Shown: positions 44,040 to 56,417 of the stretch, one piece after another
Layout of the letters: each line of letters begins with the position of its first letter
Numbering within the stretch: position 1 is the stretch's first letter
NCBI GenBank assembly: GCA_963989385.1
Contig: OZ022501.1
Location: 21,848,102-21,912,101, forward strand
Direction of reading: 5' to 3'
From: Ctena decussata
Lineage: Eukaryota; Mollusca; Bivalvia; Lucinida; Lucinidae
DNA length: 64,000 bases
Notes under the pieces: model-generated
Seen by the model: only the letters and a program-made list of their open reading frames with translations
Databases searched by the model: none
What the model was told of the DNA's origin: nothing
Made by a program: the position numbers and the translations under genes

Positions 44040-46998
44040 GCCATTTTGAAACACCCCCTTTGTTCCAACGATGACATCAGGCTGACCAGGATCTTTTTAC
44101 GACAAGGTCACATTTGTTTTTAGGTGTTTTCATATGTCGTCATATGTCATATGAGAAATGCTATACTATGAGATTTCATGGAAATGGTTAAAGATTTAAG
44201 TGTAAAAGACAGTATATACAGTGAATTAAATAAATATACGATGGTTTCTTAGTACCAGAGGTCAAGGTCATTATCTGACCTTTTACAAAGGTCACACATA
44301 TGTCAACAGTTTCAAATATCTTCTCCCCCAACGCTACTGGTCCGATTAGAAGCAAAGTTCACATGGAGCCTCCAGGGGCCAAGGGAATGAACGTTTGTTC
44401 AAAATGTCATGGTCATATGACTCAGACTAGGATAGCCACCACTCCCAGATATAGTAAAAACATCGTCAAACGACTTCTCCTCTGAAACTGATAGGGCGGA
44501 TTGGAACCAAATTTCATATGGAGCCTCTTGGGGTCAGGAATACGAAAGTTCGTTCAAACGGTCACCTGGTGAACATGGCCACCACGCCCATATATGTTTT
44601 AAATCTTTAAGAACCGATTCTTTAGAACTAAAAGAACTATAAGACAGATGACCTTGAAACTTGTTATACAAGTACCAGCAAGTTTGTTCAAATTATAATC
44701 CTGGGATTACCTTGACCGTTATACAGCAAGATCAAAGGACTACGTGCGTTAAGGCCAGTTTTTGGCCCCCATCTTAGGCCAAAATATGAAAGTCGAGATA
44801 AAAGTATTTCATTGCATGATTTCATTAGACCAATAATTCTAGTGTTTCATTTCAGTTAAAATTTTAATCTTGCTATGCTTTAAGTATGATAAAATGGCTG
44901 CTGAAACAGGCTAAAATCATGGAATTTGTCATTTTTGGTCAATTTTTAGACATTCAGTTTACAAATTAGAATAGAGCACAAGCGTTAACCAAAAAATCCT
45001 TTTAACATATGATGTATACTGCTACACTTCACATCATATTGAAAGATTTTGTTGGTTAATGGTTGTGCTCATACTTAATTCTTAAAAAAACTGACTTCCG
45101 GAGACAGGATTTTACCTATAATTTGCCTGTAAATAGCATTGGCGAAATACACCACTCGCTGTAAGTGACTATTCGAAGGCACAGGAACTAAGATTTTAAT
45201 GTAATTTTAAGAAACTTTCCCGAATTGAATTACCCTAAAAATGTGATCATATTTTTATATGAGTTACAATTAGTAGCCTAAAATATGTTGCATCAGTCGA
45301 ATTACCCTAAAATGGGAACTTTTAAGCAGTTACAGTAGCTATCCTATAAAGACAGAGTGTTTGTAAAACAACAATAGTGCAGCCTCTGAGTGAGCTGTTT
45401 CTAATAAAATGCAGTCTTATCAGGATTTGTACTTACTGCGCAGGAAGTTCTGTCTCACAATTAAGAAAAGATTACGATAACTTGCTTCAGTTATGCTTCC
45501 TTTACTGATCATGGCACCACTATTCCAGAGCTTGTTTTTTGGAAATTTTAACTTTTTTTTTCTTGGTATATCTACATGTTTATAGAAACGGAAGTTTGCA
45601 TTAATAAACATCATATCACTCATACAAAATCAATAATATAATATGTTTTTTGTTGCATACTGACAGGTGTCAAGCAGAAATTGACTGATTTTGAAGTCAG
45701 CCAGCAAGTAGTTTGAAATGTTGCCATTTAGGCTTTCAAAAATGAGTGACACATTTGAGCCCAGCTATAGGCTGAAATGGACAGCAAAACATTTTTATAT
45801 GACACTGTTTACAATCAATTATATTTATGAAAGTAAATCTTACCTTTCATGAAAATATAAATAAGTTCTTTCAAGGGCAATGGAAACAGTCAAAAGACTG
45901 AAGGTGGATCAGAGAACAAGTGAGCAACCACAAGTGTAACACAAAACTTTTACATAATGAAAATGTCTATGTCCTAATTATTGACCCGGGCTCCGCCCCA
46001 GGGGCCTTACTGTGCATGTTAGATATACCCTGTCAAAGGTAATCCTATGGAGATATCATAATCTAAATATGGAAAAGATCTTATATATGGTGACAGAGAT
46101 ATAAACAATTAAAAATATTTAACATAAAACTTTAAAGTAAAAGTTGACGAACGGACAAACTGATGGACGAACAAATGGACTAACAAATGACCTAACGGAG
46201 GAAAATACATAACAAATATTCCTGAAATACTTCTTATGCCGGGCGTATAATTAAGCCTCGTTCAAAAAGATAAATATAATTACATAATTCAAAAATATAC
46301 ACAGCAATGTCATTTTCCTGGTATAAAGAATGGCTTGAGGGTCATAACCTTTGACCCCATTTTGTCTCCATACAGAATGTCTGTCACAAATTTCCTTATC
46401 AGTTTCATTTATGGGAATAACACATCTATTATTCCTACCAATATGAGTCCATTCGGTTGGGGGCCATTTTTGGGCTTTAATGCACGTAGTCCTTTGTTTC
46501 CTGATGCTTTTATATGAGAAATGCAATAACATCGGATTTCTTGGAAATAAAGATTTTGGTACAAAAACTGGTATATGCAGTCAACAAAATGAGTACCTGA
46601 AGTTTTTTAAGTATCAGAAGTCAGAGTCATTTTTTGACCTTTATTTTTAAGATATTATTTTTCTCAAAAATACGTACATGTACATTCATGTTAACAATAA
46701 CACAACAGGATCAGAACGAAAGCATAAGCTTGTTTAGGTCTTCTCCTTCTTTGACCTTTAACCAAGGTCACTCATGATTCAAAAGCTTTAGATGTCTTTC
46801 CAAAGCGACTGAGCCGATTGAAGCAAAATGTCAATCGGAGCCTCCATGGGTCGGGGAAATGAAAGTTTGTACGACTGGTTGTGGTCACATGACTAATATG
46901 GCTGTCTTGGCCATATATGTTTTTTTTTTTAAAATATTCTTCCCCAGAACCAAAAGGCCTATGACCTTGAAACTAGTATACAGCATTTGTGGTTCACA
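44040..46998 (+). repeat. Degenerate T1-type array, left part
   Basis: AAATTTCATATGGAGCCTC, GGTCATATGACTCAGACTAGG, GAGGTCAAGGTCATTATC and CACCACGCCCATATATG recur in T1 order near 44.05-44.7 and 46.3-47.0 kb. Between them, 44.8-46.2 kb has non-array sequence. The frame 44300-44485 is array sequence. Confidence 0.7.
44964..45084. repeat. Diverged hairpin, arms about 50 bp
   Basis: ATAGAGCACAAGCGTTAACC faces GGTTAATGGTTGTGCTCATA, and ACATATGATGT faces ACATCATAT at the centre. Confidence 0.75.
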
Positions 46999-48629
46999 TA
47001 TAGCTGGCGCAAATTGACCTGTCTCTTTGACCCCTCATTTAAATATATTAGTAGGTTCAGTTGATTTCACAGATAGGGATGTATGAATTATAAAACAAAC
47101 TTAAGGCCATCCTTTAAAAATATGTTTGTTGTGCTCCAATGCAGACTTAGCTGGATCGGTAGGTTGGGGGGAAGTTTTTTTGGGGGTGCCACAAAGTACT
47201 GGTTGCGACTAAAATACATTTGCAAATGGTGCAGACCCGAATCAAAGTATTCCTTAAGGGCAGTCTGGTCATGATCAACAATGTTTGCCTTCTTACACTG
47301 ACAGTCTTAACTCCGTTCAGCAGCCGTTACCCAATTTAAAGTAGACAATTACATGTATTATGATTGAATATTACTACATACGGAAAAAAATGAAAGAAAG
47401 GACACAAAGGCCAAATCTTGGATAGTATGGAATGCAGCAAACAGAATTTTTATCATGGCCTTACACATAACGAATCTTCTCAAGATTCACGAGCATTTCT
47501 ACCAGAAATGAATTACTTCGTGCAATTTTGACTAGTTTACCAGATATACTTGCATAAACCTATAGACGTCTTGCCCATGTTAACTGTGGGCACAACTGTA
47601 TGGGGTTGGTACAAATAAAGTTTATCATTTCTCAATAGGACTTTTGATTCGGGGCCGATAATGCTATGCATTCCAGAAGCCATAATTCGTTTTAATCGCT
47701 TAATTGCAAACAGAAGCAACTGCAAAAGCATACGCCTCAAAGAGGGTTCAAAACCTGGGCGGGGAGAGGAGGAATGGATGGATAACGTGCAGTTTTACTT
47801 CCTTTTAGACAATATTTAAGTCATATCAGGACGATGGGTGGGTGATAATGAAAGGCTGTGTACAATGGAACCCCGTTTACGATCGAAAAGATTCCCGTCT
47901 CCAGCGGGACTCGAACCAGGGGCCACTAGATCAGCAGACCACCGCTTAACCTACTGAGCTACCGGGGTTCCTGGACGCGTGTGTCTGAGAGAGAGAGAGA
48001 GAGAGTTGCATTCTACAACTTAATAGCATGTTACCCAAAGTGAGAATACAATGTAGCAGAAGATACATAAAGAGATTCAGGTATAGTGAATTACATCCAT
48101 CTGCGTATCAGGATATTATTTCAACGTCGTCCTGATTCATGATACGGTAAACTATACCATGGGTGAAAAAGTAAGCATCTTAACTTATTCAGCATCTTGG
48201 CTCAACCTACTGCATGATGCTCGTATTTGCAACGCTTCTATTCATCTAAGCGGAAAATTGAATTCGTTCTCTCTCTATTGAATACTCTCTCTCTCTCATA
48301 ACCAGCTCTGAAATAAAACATTCATAAAAATGATTATATGATAAAATTTAGGCGATTTTCCATACAGCATAGTTACGCGCCGAAACTCCTTGGCATTTGG
48401 AAACGGAAATGGTAAATACATGTACATGGCAAAAAGAGTTTCGACGCTGAGCCAACTATAATACGCTCCACGAAAACCCGGCTTTAGGATATGGCAGTCA
48501 TCCAATCGCGTAAATACGTGTAGGTGTGGTTCGGCTAGAAAGCTTTGTCTCCTATTTCGCAATGAATTGTGCTATTTTGCATATTCATACATAAAGGTCA
48601 GAAAGACAGGTCAATTTGCGCCAGCTATA
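46999..48629. mobile_element. Inverted-repeat transposon, about 1.63 kb, inserted at TA in a T1-type unit
   Basis: TATAGCTGGCGCAAATTGAC (46999) and its inverse at 48610-48629 form a 34-bp inverted repeat with two mismatches. Host sequence before (AGCATTTGTGGTTCACA) and after (CTATCAGGATGACC) matches the continuous T1 order GCATTGGGTACTTGAGTACTATCAAGATTG, so the insertion point is a TA. The interior holds a tRNA-like SINE (47755-47975) and no recognisable transposase. Confidence 0.82.
47755..47975 (-). mobile_element. tRNA-like SINE, family S3
   Basis: On the minus strand the head reads CCCCGGTAGCTCAGTAGG (A-box) ... CCTGGTTCGAGTCCCGC (B-box). The body then continues to CATCGTCCTGATATGACTTAAA and CATCCATTCCTC. 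A diverged copy lies at 57045-57200. The body attached to the tRNA head, and the second copy, argue against a working tRNA. Confidence 0.8.
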
Positions 48630-48699
48630 CTATCAGGATGACCTTTGACCTTTTGAACTCAGGTGATTGATCTATAGCCTCATAGCCCTCTTGTTACGG

Positions 48700-50150
48700 G
48701 GCCAGTAAGACATGGGCCATAGCGTTCTCGGTTGTTTCACCGCTGAAGAAAAGTATGAGGTTTGCCAGAGGCTTGAATATTCATATGCCTGTTTTAAGCA
48801 CTCAAGTGGAATCATGAGATAATCTGGCTCTAGCCTTTGGCTGAAAACTGAAATTATTCTCGTTAGTGAGTAGGTCAGGTTTTAGACAATTCCACAGATC
48901 ATCCGTGCATAAAATTCATCCATTTCAAGTATTCTCTTTGCACCAGATTTGCAGCAAACAAGGCTTACTTTATGGATCGAAGTTTTATGGCCAGCATCAG
49001 AGTGTTCAGAAGCTTATAGTAAGTATATATAACATAGGCAAGTACAATCTCCTTCAAAGTTTGGAATCTGTGCCTAAAGAACATAAATTGCAGGTTGCAA
49101 TATAAAGGAATAATAATAATAATAATAATAATAATAAACAATCCCATGCACCCATGGCATCACGATCAGGCAATAAAAGGGCGTGTATCATTTGGCCTAG
49201 TTTTTCGATGATATGTATTTTTTTCCCCCTAGTTGATTCGAAATCTTCTTTTCTTTAAACTGTTTGACGAAAACACACTAACAATTTTATCAAAATTTAA
49301 GCCCATCCGATTCTGGGCTTCATCGGGATTTGGATGGACGCAAATACAGGTAAACGGCCCTCAGGTAAGAGAACTGTCTCGGACCAACAGGTTTTGGGCC
49401 TCTGGATAAGAAAACAGTCTAAGACGTATACGTACTAGGCGTCTTGCAAGGAGACATATCAAAACAGCAGTTACTCTATTTTTGGTTAGGGGAACAATCT
49501 GAGAATAGTAGACATAGGGCTTCTGGGTAGAAGAGCGGTAACAAAACTACATGTTCTTGGCCGCTTTAGTTTTAGAATGACTATACTAAGTCACATGTTA
49601 AGGCAACACTCTCAGCAGTGATCGAACATCCGGGTCAGTTAACAGTCTCAACACAGCATGTTTTGGTCCTCTGGGTATAAAAACATTGTCAAAGCAACAG
49701 GTACCAAAATCAATATTAGGACTATTTCAGATGCCAAAATCACATATCAAAGATAGATTTATCAGTGGGCCAGTTTACATGCTGTTTATTAGAAGTAACA
49801 TTTTAGATGCTTGATAGCTGAAAAATAATGTAATATGACCCTTTCAGATGCCATACAAGGACCATTTTAGATGCCACCAACATTTTTAGATGCTAGGACC
49901 TTTTTTTTTTAGATCATATCCGCTGATGCTATCGATGTTGAATAACGTATAAAGCCTAAATAATGCGTCGGAATGTTAATCTAAATTTCAAATACATGTT
50001 GCTTACTAACCAGGAATGCCTTAACTTTGCTGGTGTCATGGCATACAATTTACCCCTTGAAAAGACTATTCTTATAAAGTAGTTTTATCAATGCCTACTC
50101 CATTTATTATACGTCATTGTTCCAATATTTAGAAGTACAATGTAATTGCA
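48700..50150. other. No gene recognised; (TAA)n at 49109-49137
   Basis: A T1-type right end (CTCATAGCCCTCTTG, about 48677) closes the array region. 49180-49900 has a weakly repeated order around GGGCCTCTGG / TTGGGCCTCTGG / AGGGCTTCTGG, possibly an old tandem repeat. No exon signature. Confidence 0.5.
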
Positions 50151-50164
50151 GTACAAGTCAAGAC

Positions 50165-50400
50165 AAAGAGCGTAAGGTGAAGGGACATAATTCAGGGGAG
50201 GTAAGTCTTAGACAGAATAATGTGTCTCCTATTTCACTGGGACTTCTCCTAAAGGAAAGAAATTTGCTCCCTTTAGGCGTAAATTATTTCCTTCAAAATT
50301 AGCCCTTAATTTCAAAGGGTTTCTTTGTCCAGGGAAGCAAACAGAAAAGCCCAAAAGTTGTTTCTCTTTGAGAAATGGCAGAAAAATAGAAACTTGTATC
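50165..50400. repeat. Dispersed repeat D1 copy
   Basis: CTCCTAAAGGAAAGAAATTTGCTCCC, then AAATTATTTCCTT and CCAGGGAAGCAAACAGAAAAG, the D1 motifs arranged as a partial hairpin. Confidence 0.6.
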
Positions 50401-50807
50401 CACACACCTTAATATTTTAATGGACTGCCTGGATCCGCCGACAGATTACCTGATACAATGAAAACTGCATAGCTTCTGCTAATGCCATATGAGATAGATT
50501 GTCATAAAACATTTATTGCGCGTGATTAAGCTGTCCCTAAAGACTCAGTTAATGGATATAATACGTCTGATCATGCTGCAGTACCGAATTTATTCGCCTA
50601 TAAGACGGGCTTTGTCTTTTCAAAAGTACCCCATATATCTAAAATATCGTACGAAATTCGGCTATTACATAATTTTTTTTCTCTTCCAAAACAATACCAA
50701 AACATCTAGACCCGTCTTGTTAAAACAGATCTAGATTTTTAGGGTTTTTTCGGACGATAAAACATTTCGTCTTATAACCGAATACATTCGGTAAATGCTG
50801 CATTATT

Positions 50808-51220
50808 GAAATGTCGCAGATGAATCAGTGTATTTGATAAACGTACAGATAGTTTTCACTTGTGTTAGTGGTGTTGTTAGTAGTAAAAAATACGCTTGTT
50901 TACACTGTTGCGACGTTATTGACTGGGATGACCGTTAAAACGGAAAAACAGACGTCAAAGTTCACGTCTGCAAAATTTGAAAAAAGTGTTTCGTATAAGC
51001 TATATCGTATTGTGAATTCAAATACTAGAGGGCAAACAGTGTAGATCCAGATGAGGTGGCTCATTATTATCAGCCACCTCATCGATATCTGGATCTAAGC
51101 TGTTTGCAAATTCAAGTATTTTTATTTTTGCCGAAGTCCCTAAAGGCAGCGATAAACACTAAGCTTCTGAAATGTCGCAGATGAATCTGTGCTTTTCATA
51201 AACTTTCTAGATAGTTTGCC
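50808..51220 (+). repeat. Direct repeat of about 50 bp, 363 bp apart
   Basis: AAATGTCGCAGATGAATC followed by TGATAAAC...AGATAGTTTT begins near 50809 and recurs near 51171. The P3 hairpin lies between the copies. A perfect palindrome, TTGTCTACGCCCATGGGCATAGACAA, lies at 51228-51253. Confidence 0.7.
51032..51108. repeat. Hairpin element, family P3
   Basis: GCAAACAGTGTAGATCCAGAT faces ATCTGGATCTAAGCTGTTTGC, with GAGGTGGCT / AGCCACCTC next to the loop. Confidence 0.92.
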
Positions 51221-51490
51221 CTTATTGTCTACGCCCATGGGCATAGACAATAAAGTCACTGACTCCGACACGGAAGTACAGCCACTATTTAACAACAGTG
51301 CATCTTGGCCTTTATGCAAAGCTTTTCGTATGAGTGTTGTGAGGGTCAAATGAAATACCGAAGAACTGCATATGGTATCAGAAGGTAGCATAATGTACCG
51401 CTAGGTATAGATGAATGAATTTGAAGTTTTACGGCCTTTAAAATGTATTTCAACCATAGAAGACTGATAATAAAAACGAAGTGGAATTAA

Positions 51491-52390
51491 AGGCCCCATT
51501 GCTCTATCAACATGAAAAAAATTATCATGAGGTATCGCTGCAAGCTTCTCACTATAGTTTCGTCATCGTCAACGACCGTGATTTGCCAGCTTTAAACAAA
51601 TAAATCATCCTTCAGTTTGACATAAAAACGACTTGAAAACTTATTTGGGTCATAACTAAAATGACCTACTTTCGATTTCATAAAATGGTAAAAATACAAT
51701 GTACAGCATGGAGTCCCAATCACTATTCCGCCTATGTTTATCTAGCATTGCTAGACGGGAAACAGGAAATTGTATCTTGTGAAGCGATTTGTTATTTTTA
51801 AAGGCCCCATTGCTCTACCAGCGTGAAAAAAATTTATCATTAGGTATCGCTGCAAGCTTCTCAGTATAGTTTCGTCAATGTAAATGACCGTGATTAGCTA
51901 GCTTTAAACTAATCAAACATGCTTGGATTTCACATAAAAAGGGTTTGAAAACTTATTTGGGTCATTTTACTTGGTAACCAAAAGTACCTACTTTCGATTT
52001 CATTAATTTGAATAATATGGTAAAAATACAATGTACAGTCGTGGAGTCCCAATCAATATCCCGCCCATGTTTATAGCATTGCTAGACGGGAAACCAGAAC
52101 AGGAAATTTCAATTTGTGGATCGATTTATCATTTTTCAAAAATTTGTTTTCTCTACTTTTTGCCAGTTATATGACTCAATATATGCACATCAACCCACAT
52201 TTTATTACCACACGTGAAGGTTGAACCACCTTTTACAATGATTTGAGTTTAGACGTTTTTACCACTGATAGGACTATGGAGACTTTAAAAAACTTGTTTT
52301 CTCTAATTTTTGCTTGTTATATGACTCAATATATGCACACCAACCCGGATTTTATTACCAAACGTGAAGGTTGAACAGCTTTTGACATGT
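51491..52390 (+). repeat. Two adjacent tandem duplications (309-bp and 150-bp units)
   Basis: AAAGGCCCCATTGCTCTA at 51490 recurs at 51799, and GTATCGCTGCAAGCTTCTCA and ACAATGTACAG follow in both units. Then AACTTGTTTTCTCTA-type units start at about 52138 and 52288, each with ATATGACTCAATATATGCAC and ACGTGAAGGTTGAAC. Confidence 0.88.
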
Positions 52391-52457
52391 CACCTCGTTT
52401 TGTTTTCTTTTTAATTTTATGTCAAGCTTGATATTTCAGACTAAACCCGTAACAGCA

Positions 52458-52492
52458 CCCCCCCCCCCCCCCCACACACACACACACACACA
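52458..52492. repeat. Poly-C followed by (CA)n
   Basis: About C16 then nine to ten CA units. Confidence 0.96.
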
Positions 52493-52984
52493 GATGTGTA
52501 GGGAGAAAAGGTATTAGTAGGTAAAGCATCGCAAACAGCTAAAATTTCATTTTAGACCTTTTAGGCCTAAGCGTTTTACTTTATTCATTTTTATTCATTT
52601 GTAGGAACAGAAATCCGGCCAGCTAGTTATTTTTGTAGACGTAATAGTGATACAAACCGAAATTTGGCTTGTAAATGTGTATACTAAATTCACACTAAGA
52701 CTAAATCTTATGTTAGGCTACAAACAATAGTACATAAAATGCAAAAAATTACAAACATGGATAAAAGATAATTTACCTATAAACCTACAATCTGGCATTT
52801 GTTGTGAATAATAATCTAACATACATAGACACAAACTGTTTGTAGCAGGCAATCAATTTTGAATATGAATATATTTTCAATGTCGCCCACCATCTTTTTA
52901 ACCAATTACATATCACATATGAAATTGAGTGCTAAGTATACAAAACAGGTAAGTAATAAAAATGCACCATAGTCAGCATTTAGG

Positions 52985-53075
52985 AGATGAGTTCACTTTA
53001 AGGGGAGACAAGCTTGCTATTTGCTTCCCTTCTCAATGGGTATTAACACTGTAAGGGATAGAATTTTCCCCTCAG
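52985..53075 (+). repeat. Dispersed repeat D1 fragment
   Basis: TATTTGCTTCCCTTCTC then CTGTAAGGGATAGAATTTTCCCC, in D1 order. Confidence 0.5.
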
Positions 53076-53100
53076 GCTAGGAGCCTTGTGTTTCCGACGT

Positions 53101-54360
53101 CGAAAGTATACTTAGCGTCAATGAAAACGCACCGGTCTTACAATGCCTTATATTTTCTTCAAATTAAGGACAATACTATATCTGCATCATATATTTATCA
53201 TTTTGAACTATGTTATTACGCTAATGATAAAATTTTCCTTCAACATACGTTCTGAACGTTTGACGTTACGTAGCCTCTGAAATCAAGAAACCTGACGAAC
53301 CAGTATGAATTTCATTTCGTAGAAATTCTTCTTGGTGGCATTTGCTAGAGAATAGTCATACAAATCGCCATAATAAACGAAATCCAGAAAGCCGCATGCA
53401 ACAAACTGAATTAGAGTCGAACGTGATTTAATTATCACGTTAATCTAACAATGGGCATATGAAAGGAACTGAAGGTAAAAACGTGATCTTTTGCACCCGA
53501 AAATGTTTAGATTAGTTGTAGAAAATGCATTTCTGACGCTTTGCGGGAAAAGCGTCAACCGTTAATCCAGTCTGATACAATCGGAACACCGCTCGGCCAA
53601 TTTCGTGAATCAACCTCGGCTGTATGACGTGGGACTACATACGTCACACGACTGTTGTTAGGAACAACGATATAACAAAGATGGCCGCACTGTCGCACCG
53701 AGTAAATAATAAAATGAGAAGAAGCAAATGTATTTTCTGTCTCGTCATTAATAATTGACTATTTTGTTTTAACAACAGCAAAGCATTAAATGAATGTCCG
53801 TGCAACAGCTGAAAAAGGTCGCAGGTCGAGAATGAATTATCATTCGTAGACCTAGATCTACGGCTTCGGCGTATACTTTCGGCCGAACAACAAAATGTTG
53901 GATTTTGCTGCATATTGCTCCGCCGTACATACATCCGAGGTCTGATTCACGGAATTGGCCGAGGGTGCTCCGATTGCAGTCTGATAATGACGTTACATGT
54001 ATAACGTCACCAGTATTTGCCGAATTACGTCATTCTTAGATTAGGTATAACTTGTTATATGTCAACAGACCTTTCAGAGAATGATATACAGGCAACCAAG
54101 TTTCTGACAGAGCGTGGAATATACATTTATTACGTTTTAAATGTATTGTTTGATGTCGACAATTTCGTAGGGCGTCACTGTTGACGTTACGCTTGAAAGT
54201 GCCTACTGGTGAAAAACAGTTAATTTCTAAACATCTTATCTCAAGTTTTGACTATAAAGTTTATTTGAATTGACTGTTGCATAAACCAAATATTAAACAA
54301 ACTGAATATACCATACGCTGTAAACTGGTGCGTTTTCATTGACGCTGAGTATACTTTTGT
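53101..54360. mobile_element. Nested inverted-repeat element, about 1.26 kb
   Basis: Outer arms AAAGTATACTTAGCGTCAATG (53106) and CATTGACGCTGAGTATACTTTT (54339-54360) share about 38 bp with few changes, including GAAAACGCACC. A second inverted pair lies inside: CAGTCTGATACAATCGGAACAC (53568) and GGTGCTCCGATTGCAGTCTG (53963-53983), with GCTCGGCCAATT and GTGAATCA also mirrored. The enclosed frame 53644-53934 has no recognisable domain. Confidence 0.75.
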
Positions 54361-54436
54361 TGAAGATGTCATGTGTTGCCTAGAAAATTGACGATGAAAG
54401 GAACACAGTTCTATTAACCCACTTTTCATTTCATGT

Positions 54437-55060
54437 GATCATTTTTGTCGAGCCCGCCCGTCCGTCCGTCCGTCCGAATTTGTCCGGGCTATAACTTCTA
54501 CATTTAAGAATGGATTTCAAAATAATTTGGCACAATCGTTATCCTTGATGAGCAGACGTGCCATTTGAAATATTTGTTCATGTAGGTCCAAGGTCAAGGT
54601 CAGACTTGACGGTCAAATGATAAAATTGTCATAAATTGAGCTTGTCCCGGGTCATTACTACTGCGTTTATGCATGGATTTCAGAATAAGTTTGTACAATT
54701 GGTCTCCTTGATAAGTAGAAGTGCCATTTGAAACATTCGTTCAGGTAAGTCCAAGGTAAAGTCACACTTGAAGGTCAAATGATAAAATGGTCATGAAAAA
54801 GCTTGTCCGCGCCATAACTTCAACATTAATAGATGGATTTCAAAATAGTTTGGCACAACTGTTCTCCTTGATGAGTAGAAATGTCATGTGAATCATTTAC
54901 TCAGGTTGGTCCAAGGTCAAGGTCACACTTGTTCTCCTTGATGAGTAGAAATGTTTGTTCGTGCTGTTCCATGGTGAAGGGCACACTTGAAGGTCAGATG
55001 ATAAAATTGTCATAAATTGAGCTTGTCATGGCCATTCGTTGTCCTTTTTTCCTTAATGAA
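54437..55060 (+). repeat. Tandem-array element T4 with CCGT head
   Basis: (CCGT)n at 54458-54477, then three or four units of about 160 bp with ATGGATTTCA(A/G)AATA, CTCCTTGATGAGTAGAA and CCAAGGTCAAGGTCA. Same overall plan as T1 and repeat A. Confidence 0.78.
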
Positions 55061-55639
55061 AAATTTAAAAAAGAAATATGCTGTATAAGCATTATAAAGT
55101 TTGGCTTCTATCTAATAAGTGAGTGAAGCAGTTAGTCTTGACATATTTATAGGTCACTAAAACATACAGCGGACTCGATAAGTTGTCCCTGGACAACCAT
55201 CATGTGTTCCAATAGCGTTCGTTCAGTACCAATATCCTACGTCATTCAGCACGACATCTACGTCATTTGACATATAACAAAATTAATGATCAAAACGCAC
55301 CTTTTCGTACAATCATTTATGCGGAATCTATGTTTATAAGGTATCGAAAGAAGAGAGCATGCGCCAAACGAAGTTGTAAAAAGAATAAACTTTGCCCAAA
55401 ATGTGGCCTCTTGAAATGGCGTTGCTTTGACCAAATACAGGCACTGTAAGATGGAGCGTGTGTGGTAGAAGTGTGTGGTTAAAATCAACGAAAGTGACTC
55501 TTACATAACAAGACTGGTCTTTTATAAACAGACTTGGCACACTCATAACCTTTTTGGAGCCTTTAAATGGTACTAGATTTACAGAAAGATTCCAAACACT
55601 CAACCATACGACATGGTACAAGTTCGTGAAAACGTCGCA

Positions 55640-55720
55640 TGATGACGTAGGTTCTGTTCTGTTCTGTTTCAATTCTCGTAACGAGAACTGAAACAGAACA
55701 GAACAGAACCGACTTCATCA
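55640..55720. repeat. Near-perfect hairpin with GTTCT repeats, arms about 40 bp
   Basis: TGATGACGTAGGTTCTGTTC faces GAACAGAACCGACTTCATCA, with (GTTCT)3 and TTCTCGTAACGAGAA at the centre. Confidence 0.93.
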
Positions 55721-56417
55721 TAGGTAGTTAGAGTTGTAGTATATATTATATGAGATGTTGATTTCCTGAAAGAAATTTTGCATAATTAAACACGTCACCG
55801 CAGTTAAACTAGATGACTTATTTTTGCCTCCGTACGACTTGGTTGGCCGCTTCTCAGCATTTCTTTTCCTTCAAACTTTTGGGGTTTAGCGACACTAAAG
55901 AAGTTAAATACAGAAACGCGCGTCTGTCGCACTAAATTTGGTATGAATACGTTTACATTAGGAGGTCTCTAACCAAATTGCTAAAATGAGGTGGCTCTCG
56001 GTAGAACTTTGGTAGTAATGGCAATAAAAAGCCAAATCTTCACAAACATCATGAGAGCAGCCTCGATATCAAACCAATTTAAAAGAAATGTCGGTTTTAA
56101 TATTATTAAAAGTAAAAACATAGACAATGATCAGGAATTAAAACCATCAAATCTCACATCTCGCTGTCAAAACCAAAAGGGACAGCAGGACACACATAAA
56201 GATTGACAAAAGTTCACTAAAGATATGCACGGTAACCCGAATGAGCAGCTCTTTCTCAAACAGAAGGCCATTTAGCTACCCTGACTGAACAGCAGCAACC
56301 TCTATTGCTACCTTTGTTATTTTAAATTACAAAACAAACAAAACAGAAAGCAGAATGGGCAGTTATTCTGGTGACCACTCTGCTAGAGACCATAGACAAG
56401 TGGGCATAACAACATGT

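Noticed and set aside
45420..45623. Lysine-rich minus-strand frame that might be an exon
   Set aside because: No recognisable domain and no convincing acceptor/donor pair.
47885..47970. Possible tRNA gene on the minus strand
   Set aside because: Good A and B boxes, but part of a dispersed S3 SINE with a second copy at 57045-57200.
53644..53934. 96-residue minus-strand frame with a hydrophobic end
   Set aside because: Lies between inverted repeats of a mobile element. No domain recognised and no splice or promoter context.
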